Shown piece after piece: positions 18,215 to 25,618 of a DNA stretch of 64,000 nucleotides. Source of the stretch: Ensifer adhaerens (GTDB lineage Bacteria > Pseudomonadota > Alphaproteobacteria > Rhizobiales > Rhizobiaceae); assembly GCF_013283195.1 (NCBI RefSeq), contig NZ_JABEKT010000004.1, positions 270,452 to 334,451 on the forward strand, in the 5' to 3' direction. Under the pieces are notes generated by a model that was given only the letters and a program-made list of their open reading frames with translations, did not search any database and had not been told where the DNA came from. A program made the translations under genes and the position numbers. How positions within the stretch are numbered: position 1 is the stretch's first letter; the number at the start of each line of letters is the position of its first letter.

Positions 18215-19384
18215 ATGGGGCTGCCTGCTGTCACATCGAAACCGGAGGATCGCGTCGCGATTGCGCACCTGGGTCAAGCCTTGAAGACCGCGCTCGCAGA
18301 CGAGAAAGGCCCAGTGAGAGCGTTTCTGAATGGAGATCCGCAGTCTCGCCGGGCGATCGAGCGCGACCTTGAACCGGCGGCGGTCGATGACCTCCTGCGC
18401 TTCGGCGTTGCCGAACAGACAGAGGACCTTTTACGCCCACGATTCCAGGCGCAACTTATCGGCCCACACCTCGTCTTTTCGGACCTGCGCCAGTCCATGC
18501 GCGTGGTGCGCAAGACGGAAGAGCGAAACGCCTACGTCGATCCGATGTGGGAGGGGCCAACCCTCTCCAATCTGCTCGTGAGGGAACCCGCCGAAAGTGG
18601 TCTCGACATGGGATGTGGCTGCGGCGTCATCGCCCTGGCGATGTCCACCTATTGCAGGAGGGTCGTGGCGCTGGACATGAACCCGCGGGCGCTCATGCTC
18701 GCGCGCTTCAACATGGCGTTGAACGGTGTCGACAATGTCGAAGTCCTGGAGTCCGACCTTTTCTCTGCCGTGGAGGGAGCGACCTTCGATCGGATCGTTT
18801 TCAATGCGCCCGTCGGCATGGAACTCCTGCCGCGCAACGCGCTGGAATCCGGGGAGCAGATCTTGATCCGGTTCTTCAGCGCGCTGAGCAAGCACCTCAA
18901 GAGCGGCGGCATGCTTCACATGAACGTGTGCGTGAAGGAATGGAGCAGGGCAAGCTTCGCCACAAACCTGCGCGCGTGGCTTGGAGAAAACCACAAGGAC
19001 TTTCAAAGCCTCTTCATCGAGTTATGGCGCGTCGAAAGAGGCCTCAAGTTCAAGGTTCGCAGATGGATTGCCCCCTTCGTGCTGCCGCGCCAATATGGGC
19101 GATTGCTTCACATTCGGCGCGGCCTGCTTATTGCCGAAAGAAACGGCGTGGCGCGACATGCAGAGACAGCCTCTGCTTACGACACCTGGGCGACATCTCT
19201 CGGGCCTCAGTTTGGCGCATCATTGGTGAAGTCGTTGATGGGTGCCGATCCCGGCAAGGCACCCGCCGGCCCTTCCACGGCAGTGCTCAATACCTTGGAT
19301 GACGACCACCGCCCCTTGGGTGGCTCCGTGACGACCGCAATTTTCAACAAGCTGCAAAACGTGCCGGCGGCTGCCCTGCTTTGA
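18215..19384 (+). CDS. SAM-dependent methyltransferase (HemK/PrmC-like small domain) with altered NPPY motif
   Basis: This 389-residue protein has a class I methyltransferase core. The SAM-binding loop DMGCGCG lies at 131-137, the acidic end of strand 2 (VVALDMN) at about 150-156, and motif IV reads FNAPVG at 196-201. PrmC-like enzymes normally have NPPY/F here to grip a planar amino group, so N-A-P-V is a variant that may signal a different substrate. An N-terminal region of about 110 residues contains LVFSDLRQSMRVVRKTEERNAYVD. The C-terminal 130 residues have no obvious family. It is transcribed away from the cellulose operon; a link is not shown. Substrate unknown. Confidence 0.7.
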   Translation: MGLPAVTSKPEDRVAIAHLGQALKTALADEKGPVRAFLNGDPQSRRAIERDLEPAAVDDLLRFGVAEQTEDLLRPRFQAQLIGPHLVFSDLRQSMRVVRKTEERNAYVDPMWEGPTLSNLLVREPAESGLDMGCGCGVIALAMSTYCRRVVALDMNPRALMLARFNMALNGVDNVEVLESDLFSAVEGATFDRIVFNAPVGMELLPRNALESGEQILIRFFSALSKHLKSGGMLHMNVCVKEWSRASFATNLRAWLGENHKDFQSLFIELWRVERGLKFKVRRWIAPFVLPRQYGRLLHIRRGLLIAERNGVARHAETASAYDTWATSLGPQFGASLVKSLMGADPGKAPAGPSTAVLNTLDDDHRPLGGSVTTAIFNKLQNVPAAALL

Positions 19385-20100
19385 CCGGTTGCGGTCATCG
19401 TCCGACAGGATTTGGCCGGCACGAACACGACAACGCCAGGGCCGGTCTGGCTGGGATACCGCCACGTCCGACCACCCGCGTTCCCATGGCACATCGAGAA
19501 CGCAAGAGCAGGCGTTGCAATCACGCCTCGGCACCCACCTGCTGTGTATCACGGTTCATACAGGGTGTCGGATAGACCATCTGGTGCATCGACGAAAGCG
19601 CCGGAAAGCGTCACGGCCCATTGGAAGAATTCCTGCCCGTCCTGGCACCCGGTGGCGCTTTCGTCGTTGGATGCGAGGCAGTTCTGCTGCGGCCACCACC
19701 GAACACCAACGGAAGCCGCTGCTCGATCAAATAGAGAACAAGTTCGGGCACAGGAAATATGTCTGCCCCATACGGCTACGATTTGTTAATACTTCACGCC
19801 GCCTTCGTGATTAACCGTTAAATGTTCTCACCAAGGGAGATTTATCTTATCTGCGCATTTACTTCTCAAAAACCGGCGCGCAGAATAGAAAAACTTTCCA
19901 GCCAAAGAATTTTTACGGCCGTCTTCGCAGGAGAACGGGCCGCATCGAGATTAGGTTGGAGATAGATTCGATCTGCCTGATCGAATTCTTGAACGAGCCA
20001 AAGCCTCTGCCAGCGGGTTCCTTTGAGACCGTCTCGTCACGCAGCGTGCTGTCAGCCCTGGCTGACTGCCGTCGCAAGCAGAGTGAAATTGGAGCTCGTC
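19385..20100. other. Gene-poor 0.7-kb region with an internal inverted repeat
   Basis: No recognisable protein was found on either strand, although several short frames are open. A perfect 13-bp inverted repeat (CGACGAAAGCGCC at 19590-19602 and its complement at 19654-19666) encloses 51 bases, compatible with a structured leader or small RNA. From about 19780 to 19950 the sequence turns AT-rich, with TTAACCGTTAA at about 19811-19821, and looks like promoter DNA for the small downstream gene. It may also contain decayed coding sequence. Confidence 0.4.
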
Positions 20101-20223
20101 ATGAGAAGCCTACTTCCTGCCCGTTTCCAGGATTACGATTTCAGCCCCATTTTCGTGGGCGCCGGATTCACGCTTGCGATCGCCATCATCGCCTATGGCT
20201 CCCTGTTCGGGCGCATTCTTTAG
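20101..20223 (+). CDS. Small single-span membrane protein of 40 residues
   Basis: The product starts MRSLLPARFQDYDFSP and continues into one hydrophobic helix (about residues 17-36) ending SLFGRIL. A GGAG ribosome site sits 6 bases before ATG at 20101. The frame is open further upstream but without a better start. The strong helix, good ribosome site and position behind AT-rich promoter-like DNA support a real gene. No family was recognised. It could be a small regulator of a membrane complex, but this is not shown. Confidence 0.45.
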   Translation: MRSLLPARFQDYDFSPIFVGAGFTLAIAIIAYGSLFGRIL

Positions 20224-20303
20224 ATCGCGGTCCGTTCAGAAGCGCGCTCCAGCTTTGGCCGCGACGTCCGTGAGCTTTCCGAGAGCGCAAGCAGGTGCTT
20301 TGC

Positions 20304-21167
20304 CTATGCGACCTGCGTCCGCAGCCAGGTCTTGAACAGCGATGCATGCGGCGTCTCGGGTTTCAGCGCCGATTGGATGAGACCATATTCGGAGCCGTCG
20401 GGAGCGAACCCCATCGGGGCGACCAGCCGTTGGTTGCGAATGTCGTCCAAAGCGATGATCCTTGGGCACATGGCCACACCGAGGCCAGCGGCAGCGGCTT
20501 CAGCCATTAGGAAATGATGATCCATGTGGCGCGTGGCGCGCGGCTTCGGTGCGCCCGGGTTTGCCCGCTCCCAGTTATCCCAGGCATCGGGCCTCGTCTT
20601 TGACGCCAATGCGACATAATCACTGGCCCAAAACCGCTCGACCATGCCTGCCTGCATTACGGGCCCCATCTCCTCCCTCGCCAGGGTCGTGATCGCGCAC
20701 CGCGAGTCGATGGCAAAATCCAGCCGCCGGATGGCCAGGGTCACGCGGTCACGGGTGAAGTCGAATGCTCCGCCTCCGACAGCGAGGTGAAGATCGACGT
20801 CCGGATACCGGTCCTGAAACTCGGCCAACCGCGGGATCAACCAGCGCATCGCCAGCGATCGTTCGCAGGAGACCAGAACCGGCTGCGCCGACGCTGCACT
20901 GCGCAGTTCATCAAGGGTCGTGGAAACGACGGCCAACGCCCTGGTCGTTGCCTGGGCCAGCTTCTCGCCATCTGCGGTCAGGCGCAAACCTCGGCCGTGA
21001 GGTTCGAGAAGCTCAAGACCGATGTCACCGGCAAGCTTGGACACACGGCGACTGACGGCGCCGTGGGTGAGGTTCAGCTCTATGGCGGCCGCGCGCACCG
21101 AGCCCAGCCTCGCCACGACTTCGAAGGCGCGCAGGTCGTCAAGAGAGGGAATATCCGAGCGTTTCAT
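20304..21167 (-). CDS. LysR-family transcriptional regulator
   Basis: The 287-residue protein has an N-terminal winged helix-turn-helix (SLDDLRAFEVVARLGSVRAA, then LNLTHGAVSRRVSKLA at about residues 32-47) and a C-terminal effector-binding domain with the GLGVAMCP pocket segment. The HTH and length fit the GcvA-like branch. It is divergent from the four-carbon-acid kinase operon with a 75-base shared region, the classical LysR arrangement, so it most likely controls that operon in response to the substrate or an intermediate. The operator overlaps its own start codon, which suggests autorepression. Confidence 0.9.
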   Translation of the reverse strand: MKRSDIPSLDDLRAFEVVARLGSVRAAAIELNLTHGAVSRRVSKLAGDIGLELLEPHGRGLRLTADGEKLAQATTRALAVVSTTLDELRSAASAQPVLVSCERSLAMRWLIPRLAEFQDRYPDVDLHLAVGGGAFDFTRDRVTLAIRRLDFAIDSRCAITTLAREEMGPVMQAGMVERFWASDYVALASKTRPDAWDNWERANPGAPKPRATRHMDHHFLMAEAAAAGLGVAMCPRIIALDDIRNQRLVAPMGFAPDGSEYGLIQSALKPETPHASLFKTWLRTQVA

Positions 21168-21188
21168 TGGTGATTATCTATCACCAAT
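21166..21188. promoter_or_regulatory. Perfect 9-bp inverted repeat, probable LysR operator
   Basis: ATTGGTGAT-TATCT-ATCACCAAT is a perfect 9-bp inverted repeat with a 5-base spacer. It covers the start codon of the LysR gene and lies 55 bases before the kinase start. Size and location fit a LysR recognition site that autoregulates the regulator and activates the divergent operon. Confidence 0.65.
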
Positions 21189-21242
21189 ACAGGTCAGATC
21201 ATATCGCTTTTTATCGACTTATCCGGGCGGTATTTTCACCGC

Positions 21243-22421
21243 ATGGAAAACTTTGGTGACATATTCGATCGCATCGGCATCATTGCCGACGACCTTACAA
21301 GTGCGGCGGACGGGGCTGGCCCCTTCCTGGAACGGGGCCACCGACCCTGCATCCATCGCCGAACTCTGGAGACCGTCGAAACGGCCATCTTGTCGGTCGA
21401 TACCGGCAGCCGCGGCATGTCGGTGACCGACGCGGCCGGCGCAACGAGAGCGGCCGCCTCGGCATTCGCCAGAGATCGTACCCTCTACAAGACCATGGAC
21501 TCGACCTTGCGCGGGCATATCAGGGCGGAGATACTGGCGGCCTTCCACGCGAGCCGACGGCAGCGCCTCGTGATCGCACCGGCCTTTCCCGCCGAAGGGC
21601 GCACGACGATCAACGCGATCCAGTGGCTTGATGGAACGCCTGTTGCCGACACTATCTACGCGCAGGATCCGGCTCATCCCACACGCACCTCCAACATCCG
21701 CGACCTCGTCGACCCCAGCCTAGGCGTCACTGCCCTCGTCACAGTGGAGATGAGCGACGCGGAGGTTCGCAACGTTGCCTCCAGCAATCGTATCGTCATT
21801 GTCGATGCGGACAGCCAGGAAAAGCTGAACGAGAGAGTGGCATGTCTTGCGCGGATGGGGCCGGCGCTGTGGGTCGGCTCACCCGGCATGGCCCAGGCGC
21901 TCGCCGCCCTGACGGCGGCCGCCGCATCCACCGCACCCGCAACGCCGATGCCTTCGGTTCGACGCGTTCTTGTCGTCGTCGGCAGCGCCAACAGGGTCAG
22001 CCGCGGGCAAACGCCTGCGCTTCACGCAGCTGGCGCCGCCATCGCCACACGAGCCTCCGACATAACCGGTGAAACGCAGATCGCCTGCCTCAGAGCGCCG
22101 GCGTCACGCGAGGCGGATGCCAGGAATGTGCTTTCAACGCTTGTCGACGAGGCCTATGCGGTGCTCCAACAACACCGCTTCGGCGCGGTCATTGCGACTG
22201 GCGGCGAGACCATGGACGCTCTTCTGCAGCGGCTGTCTGTCAAAAGCTTCGCTCTGATCGGGGAACTCGAACCCGGATTTCCCATGGGATACGCCACGCG
22301 CGAAACGGGGCAATCGCTCGTCATCGCCTTGAAGGCCGGAGGCTTTGGCACACCGACGACACTCTTGAACGCGGCACGGCACCTTGTTTCGGCACAGAAC
22401 GGACACAGCACCCATGATTGA
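21243..22421 (+). CDS. Four-carbon acid sugar kinase (DUF1537 / DtnK-OtnK family)
   Basis: This 392-residue protein has the two-domain layout of the family. The N-terminal domain opens with IGIIADDLTSAADGAG at about residues 11-26 and contains YKTMDSTLRGH at about 81-91. The C-terminal nucleotide-binding domain has VIATGGETMDALL at about 318-330 and a glycine-rich end KAGGFG. Known members phosphorylate D-threonate, L-threonate, D-erythronate or 3-oxotetronates at O4. Pairing with a PdxA2-like dehydrogenase points to a D-threonate or D-erythronate type pathway to dihydroxyacetone phosphate. No good ribosome site precedes ATG at 21243. A short inverted repeat GCGGT-N6-ACCGC at 21227-21242 abuts it, so translation may be leaderless or regulated. 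Confidence 0.85.
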   Translation: MENFGDIFDRIGIIADDLTSAADGAGPFLERGHRPCIHRRTLETVETAILSVDTGSRGMSVTDAAGATRAAASAFARDRTLYKTMDSTLRGHIRAEILAAFHASRRQRLVIAPAFPAEGRTTINAIQWLDGTPVADTIYAQDPAHPTRTSNIRDLVDPSLGVTALVTVEMSDAEVRNVASSNRIVIVDADSQEKLNERVACLARMGPALWVGSPGMAQALAALTAAAASTAPATPMPSVRRVLVVVGSANRVSRGQTPALHAAGAAIATRASDITGETQIACLRAPASREADARNVLSTLVDEAYAVLQQHRFGAVIATGGETMDALLQRLSVKSFALIGELEPGFPMGYATRETGQSLVIALKAGGFGTPTTLLNAARHLVSAQNGHSTHD

Positions 22422-23415
22422 CCCAGAGCGCCCGATCGCCATCACCATGGGCGACCCTGCAGGCATCGGCCCGGAAATCGTTGCCAAGGCAATGCTCGAC
22501 AGGCAGGTTCGTCGACGATGCGTCGTCATCGGCGACCCGCTCGTCGTCCAGCATGCCTTCGCGCAGATCGACGCCGCGGTCCGCGTCCATACGATCCGGA
22601 ACACCAAAGCATCCCGATTGGCGGACGGATCCGTAAACCTGATCGCATCGTCTTCACTCGACGTTCTGCCACCGGCCGGGACCGTCGATCCGGCCAGCGG
22701 CAAGGCCGGCTTTGACGCGATCACGACGGCAATTGATCTTGCCCTTGCGGGCGCAGTGGCTGGCATCGTCACGGCGCCGATCCACAAGGAGGCCCTTGCC
22801 GCCGCCGGCGTCTGCCATCCCGGGCATACGGAAATCCTCTCGGAGCGGGCCGGAGCGTCGCGTGTCGCGATGATGCTGGCCAACGAGGATATTCGAACGG
22901 TTCTCGTCACCATACATTGCTCTCTGCTGGAAGCGATACGGCGTGTGGATTTCGATGCCGAGCTATCGGCCATCCGGCTCGCACATGCAGGTGGTCGCGC
23001 GCTCGACATAGAAGCGCCGCGGATCGCGGTCGCGGGCCTCAACCCGCATGCCGGAGAAGGTGGCCTGTTCGGCGATGAGGAGATCGCCATCATCGCACCG
23101 GCGATCGAAGCGGCGCGGCGAGAAGGCATCGATGCCAGCGGCCCATGGCCGGGCGATACCGTTTTCATGCAGGCGCGACACGGCCGTTTCGACGTGGTGG
23201 TGGCGCAATACCACGATCAGGGGCTTATCCCCGTGAAGTACCTGGGGCTGGAGAAAGGCGTGAATATTACGCTCGGTCTCCCATTCGTCCGCACCAGCCC
23301 CGACCATGGAACCGCGTTTGACATTGCCGGGCGCGGCATCGCAGACCCGGCAAGCCTCAAAACCGCAATCGACTATGCCCTCCGCCTTGCAGACGCGGCG
23401 CACGCACAGGAGTAA
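22414..23415 (+). CDS. PdxA2-like 4-phospho-tetronate (4-hydroxythreonine-4-phosphate family) dehydrogenase
   Basis: The 333-residue protein belongs to the PdxA family: ITMGDPAGIGPEI at about 10-22, metal-binding histidines in CHPGHTEIL and AQYHDQGLIPVK, and the C-terminal GLPFVRTSPDHGTAFDIAG. PdxA acts in vitamin B6 synthesis, while PdxA2 members next to DUF1537 kinases oxidise and decarboxylate 4-phospho-D-threonate or -erythronate to dihydroxyacetone phosphate. Co-transcription with the kinase, overlapping it by 8 bases, favours PdxA2. The upstream frame extends into the kinase, but ATG at 22414 begins just before the conserved motif. Confidence 0.87.
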   Translation: MIDPERPIAITMGDPAGIGPEIVAKAMLDRQVRRRCVVIGDPLVVQHAFAQIDAAVRVHTIRNTKASRLADGSVNLIASSSLDVLPPAGTVDPASGKAGFDAITTAIDLALAGAVAGIVTAPIHKEALAAAGVCHPGHTEILSERAGASRVAMMLANEDIRTVLVTIHCSLLEAIRRVDFDAELSAIRLAHAGGRALDIEAPRIAVAGLNPHAGEGGLFGDEEIAIIAPAIEAARREGIDASGPWPGDTVFMQARHGRFDVVVAQYHDQGLIPVKYLGLEKGVNITLGLPFVRTSPDHGTAFDIAGRGIADPASLKTAIDYALRLADAAHAQE

Positions 23416-23419
23416 TAAC

Positions 23420-24103
23420 ATGTCCGAACCGGACTTCATCTTCATGCTGACGCGCAATGATCGCACTGTGGCGGACGCTGCCGTTCACGTGCGCACGGCG
23501 CTTGCCGCAGGCGTGCGAGATATCGGCTTCAAGGATATCGGGCTGCCTCTCGCCGAGCTTTCCGCCCTCAACCGGACGATCCGGGACAATGGCGCGCGCA
23601 GTTACCTCGAAGTGGTGTCGTTTGATGGCGACAGCGAAATCGTCTCCGTCCGGGCAGCGGTCAAATTGGGCGTCGATTATCTGTTGGGTGGTACCCGTGT
23701 TGCCGACGTGCTTCCGCTGCTTGCAGGAACGGGCATCAAATATTATCCCTTCGCCGGCGGGATCACCGGGCATCCAAGCACCTTGGAAGGCTCGATCTGC
23801 GACATCACAGCCAGCGCCATCGATCTGGCAAACCACGATGGCGTCCACGGGCTGGACCTGCTTGCCTATCGCTCTCAAACAGATGTGCCGGCGCTGATCA
23901 AAACCGTTTGCGCCGCCGTGAACAAACCGGTGATCGTCGCCGGATCGATCGACAGAGCCGCCCGCATCCAGGCCGTTCTCGACAGCGAGGCTGCCGGCTT
24001 TACGGTCGGCACCGCTGCACTCGACGGCGTCTTTCCGGCATCGCGGCCGGGGCTGACCCAGCAACTGTCGGCGATCAGGGCCGCAATGGCAAAAGCGCCC
24101 TAA
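23420..24103 (+). CDS. Unassigned TIM-barrel protein of the tetronate operon
   Basis: The 227-residue protein has alternating strand-helix segments with phosphate-binding-like glycines: GVRDIGFKDIGLPL early, YFRV-type turns absent, YYPFAGGITGHP near residues 108-119, PVIVAGSID near 173-181 and FTVGTAALDGVFP near 195-207. This pattern resembles HisA, thiazole synthase or ribulose-phosphate epimerase-like barrels. It follows pdxA2 by 4 bases with a CAGGAG ribosome site, so it belongs to the same operon. A job on a phosphorylated tetronate, such as isomerising or epimerising an intermediate before PdxA2, would fit but is inference. No specific family name can be given with confidence. Confidence 0.7.
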   Translation: MSEPDFIFMLTRNDRTVADAAVHVRTALAAGVRDIGFKDIGLPLAELSALNRTIRDNGARSYLEVVSFDGDSEIVSVRAAVKLGVDYLLGGTRVADVLPLLAGTGIKYYPFAGGITGHPSTLEGSICDITASAIDLANHDGVHGLDLLAYRSQTDVPALIKTVCAAVNKPVIVAGSIDRAARIQAVLDSEAAGFTVGTAALDGVFPASRPGLTQQLSAIRAAMAKAP

Positions 24104-24135
24104 CGCGCGCCGCAGCCGGCATCCAGCAACGCCGC

Positions 24136-24687
24136 CTAGCTCGACAAACCCGGATCACGGAGTGCTGCAAGCGTTGCCTTGATCACATCGGCCGCGGATT
24201 GATCGACATCGACGACGACGGTTCGGGGCTCGCCGATCGGCTCTTCCAGCGTCGCCAACTGCGTATCGAGCAGCGACGCCGGCATGAAATGTCCTTCCCG
24301 GTGCTGCATCCGGCCGGCGAGGACATCACGGCTGCCTTGAAGATAGACAAAGATCAGATCGCCACCGGCACGCTCGCGCAACAAGGCGCGATAGCTCCGC
24401 TTCAACGCGGAACAGGAAACAACGAGTGGCTCGGCACTTTCGGAAAGCTGCCGGCCGATCTCGCCAAGCCAGGGCCATCGGTCCTCATCGGTGAGCGGGA
24501 CGCCGGCCGACATCTTGGCGATATTGGTTTGCGGATGCAGGCCATCGCCCTCGATGAAGGCATAACCAAAAGCCCGCGCCACCGCCTCGCCGACGGAGGT
24601 CTTGCCGCAGCCGGAGACGCCCATGACGACGATCGAGCCGAGGAATTTGCTCACCTGGTCAAGGGGGGATGTGTCGGGGCTCGCCAT
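24136..24687 (-). CDS. gntK: Gluconokinase
   Basis: The 183-residue P-loop kinase has Walker A GVSGCGKTS near residues 23-31, followed by GDGLHP (substrate region), LTDEDRWPWL near 67-76, CSALKRSYR near 92-100 and FVYLQGSRDVLAGRMQHREGH. These are the classical marks of GntK, which makes 6-phosphogluconate from gluconate for the Entner-Doudoroff or pentose phosphate route. Length matches bacterial GntK (about 175-185) if translation starts at 24687; an ATG eight codons earlier is possible. It is convergent with the tetronate operon, and no gluconate permease lies beside it. Confidence 0.92.
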   Translation of the reverse strand: MASPDTSPLDQVSKFLGSIVVMGVSGCGKTSVGEAVARAFGYAFIEGDGLHPQTNIAKMSAGVPLTDEDRWPWLGEIGRQLSESAEPLVVSCSALKRSYRALLRERAGGDLIFVYLQGSRDVLAGRMQHREGHFMPASLLDTQLATLEEPIGEPRTVVVDVDQSAADVIKATLAALRDPGLSS

Positions 24688-24902
24688 GGATCGTTCGTCT
24701 CTTCGGCTCATGATTGCGACGCCGTTTGCTGATAGCGCCGCACCGGCGCCGAGACAAGCCGACTTGCTGCGAAACGACGTCCGCCTCTGACGGTTGCCCT
24801 CGGGCGTCGTGCCCTGCCTGAGCGAAACCAGTTCGCAGCTGCCCTCGGAGATCCTAGGGCAGCTCATCCGCCTTCATCGATTTCACATGAAAGCGGGAAG
24901 CT

Positions 24903-25598
24903 CTAGCTGGCGACACGTGGGCGTGCGATGTCGTTGACGCCCTCGTCGTCCGGCGCCTGGCCGTAACTCATGCGGCGCATCTGTGCGATCACCCGCTCCA
25001 TCTCGTCATCCGGCAGAACCGGCGGTTCACCGAGCGTCAGCGCCTGCACGTACATGCGCGAAAGGGTCTCGATCTCGATTGCCATCCACAGCGCCGATTC
25101 CAGCGTCTTGCCGAGCGAGATCTGCCCGTGCTGACCGAGCAGGCAGGCGGTGCGATCCTTGAGCGCCACGAGAGCATTGTTGGAAAGCGCCTGGGTGCCG
25201 AAGGTCGCATATTCGGCACAGCGGATCGTCGTCCCACCGGCAATGCCCGTCATGTAGTGGAAGCTCGGAATGGTCCTGTGGTGGCAGGCCAGCGTGGTCG
25301 CATAGATCGAATGGCAATGAAGAACCACGTTGATATCCGTGCGCTCGCGCAGGATGTCGCGGTGAAAGCGCCACTCGGATGACGGTCGCGGACCTTTGTA
25401 GTTGCCCTGGAAATCCATTTCGACCAGATCGTCCGGCTGCATCGTGTCATAGGCAAGCGAGGACGGCGTGACGAGGAAGCCGTCGGGGGTGCGTACCGAA
25501 AGATTACCGGCCGTCCCCTGGTTGATGCCGCTTGAATTCATCCGGCGGCAAATGTCCACCATCTCGCGGCGGAGGGAGAGAATATCGGGCTGGCTCAT
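24903..25598 (-). CDS. Class II aldolase (FucA/AraD family)
   Basis: The 231-residue protein matches FucA-like aldolases: GNLSVR at 31-36, catalytic glutamate in SSEWRFHRD (E75), zinc histidines H94 and H96 in LHCHS, and H157 in LLGQHG. Such enzymes cleave ketose 1-phosphates (L-fuculose-, L-rhamnulose- or D-ribulose-1-phosphate) to dihydroxyacetone phosphate and an aldehyde. It is the last gene of the sugar cassette, 20 bases after the FGGY kinase, which would supply its substrate. ATG at 25598 has an AAGGA site; the frame is open further upstream but that part lacks family features. Confidence 0.88.
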   Translation of the reverse strand: MSQPDILSLRREMVDICRRMNSSGINQGTAGNLSVRTPDGFLVTPSSLAYDTMQPDDLVEMDFQGNYKGPRPSSEWRFHRDILRERTDINVVLHCHSIYATTLACHHRTIPSFHYMTGIAGGTTIRCAEYATFGTQALSNNALVALKDRTACLLGQHGQISLGKTLESALWMAIEIETLSRMYVQALTLGEPPVLPDDEMERVIAQMRRMSYGQAPDDEGVNDIARPRVAS

Positions 25599-25618
25599 CG
25601 GAGTTTCCTTTCGAAGTG

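Noticed and set aside
19389-19814. Plus-strand frame of 141 residues after the methyltransferase
   Set aside because: Composition is arginine-rich and unlike a folded protein, no ribosome site is present, and overlapping frames look equally random.
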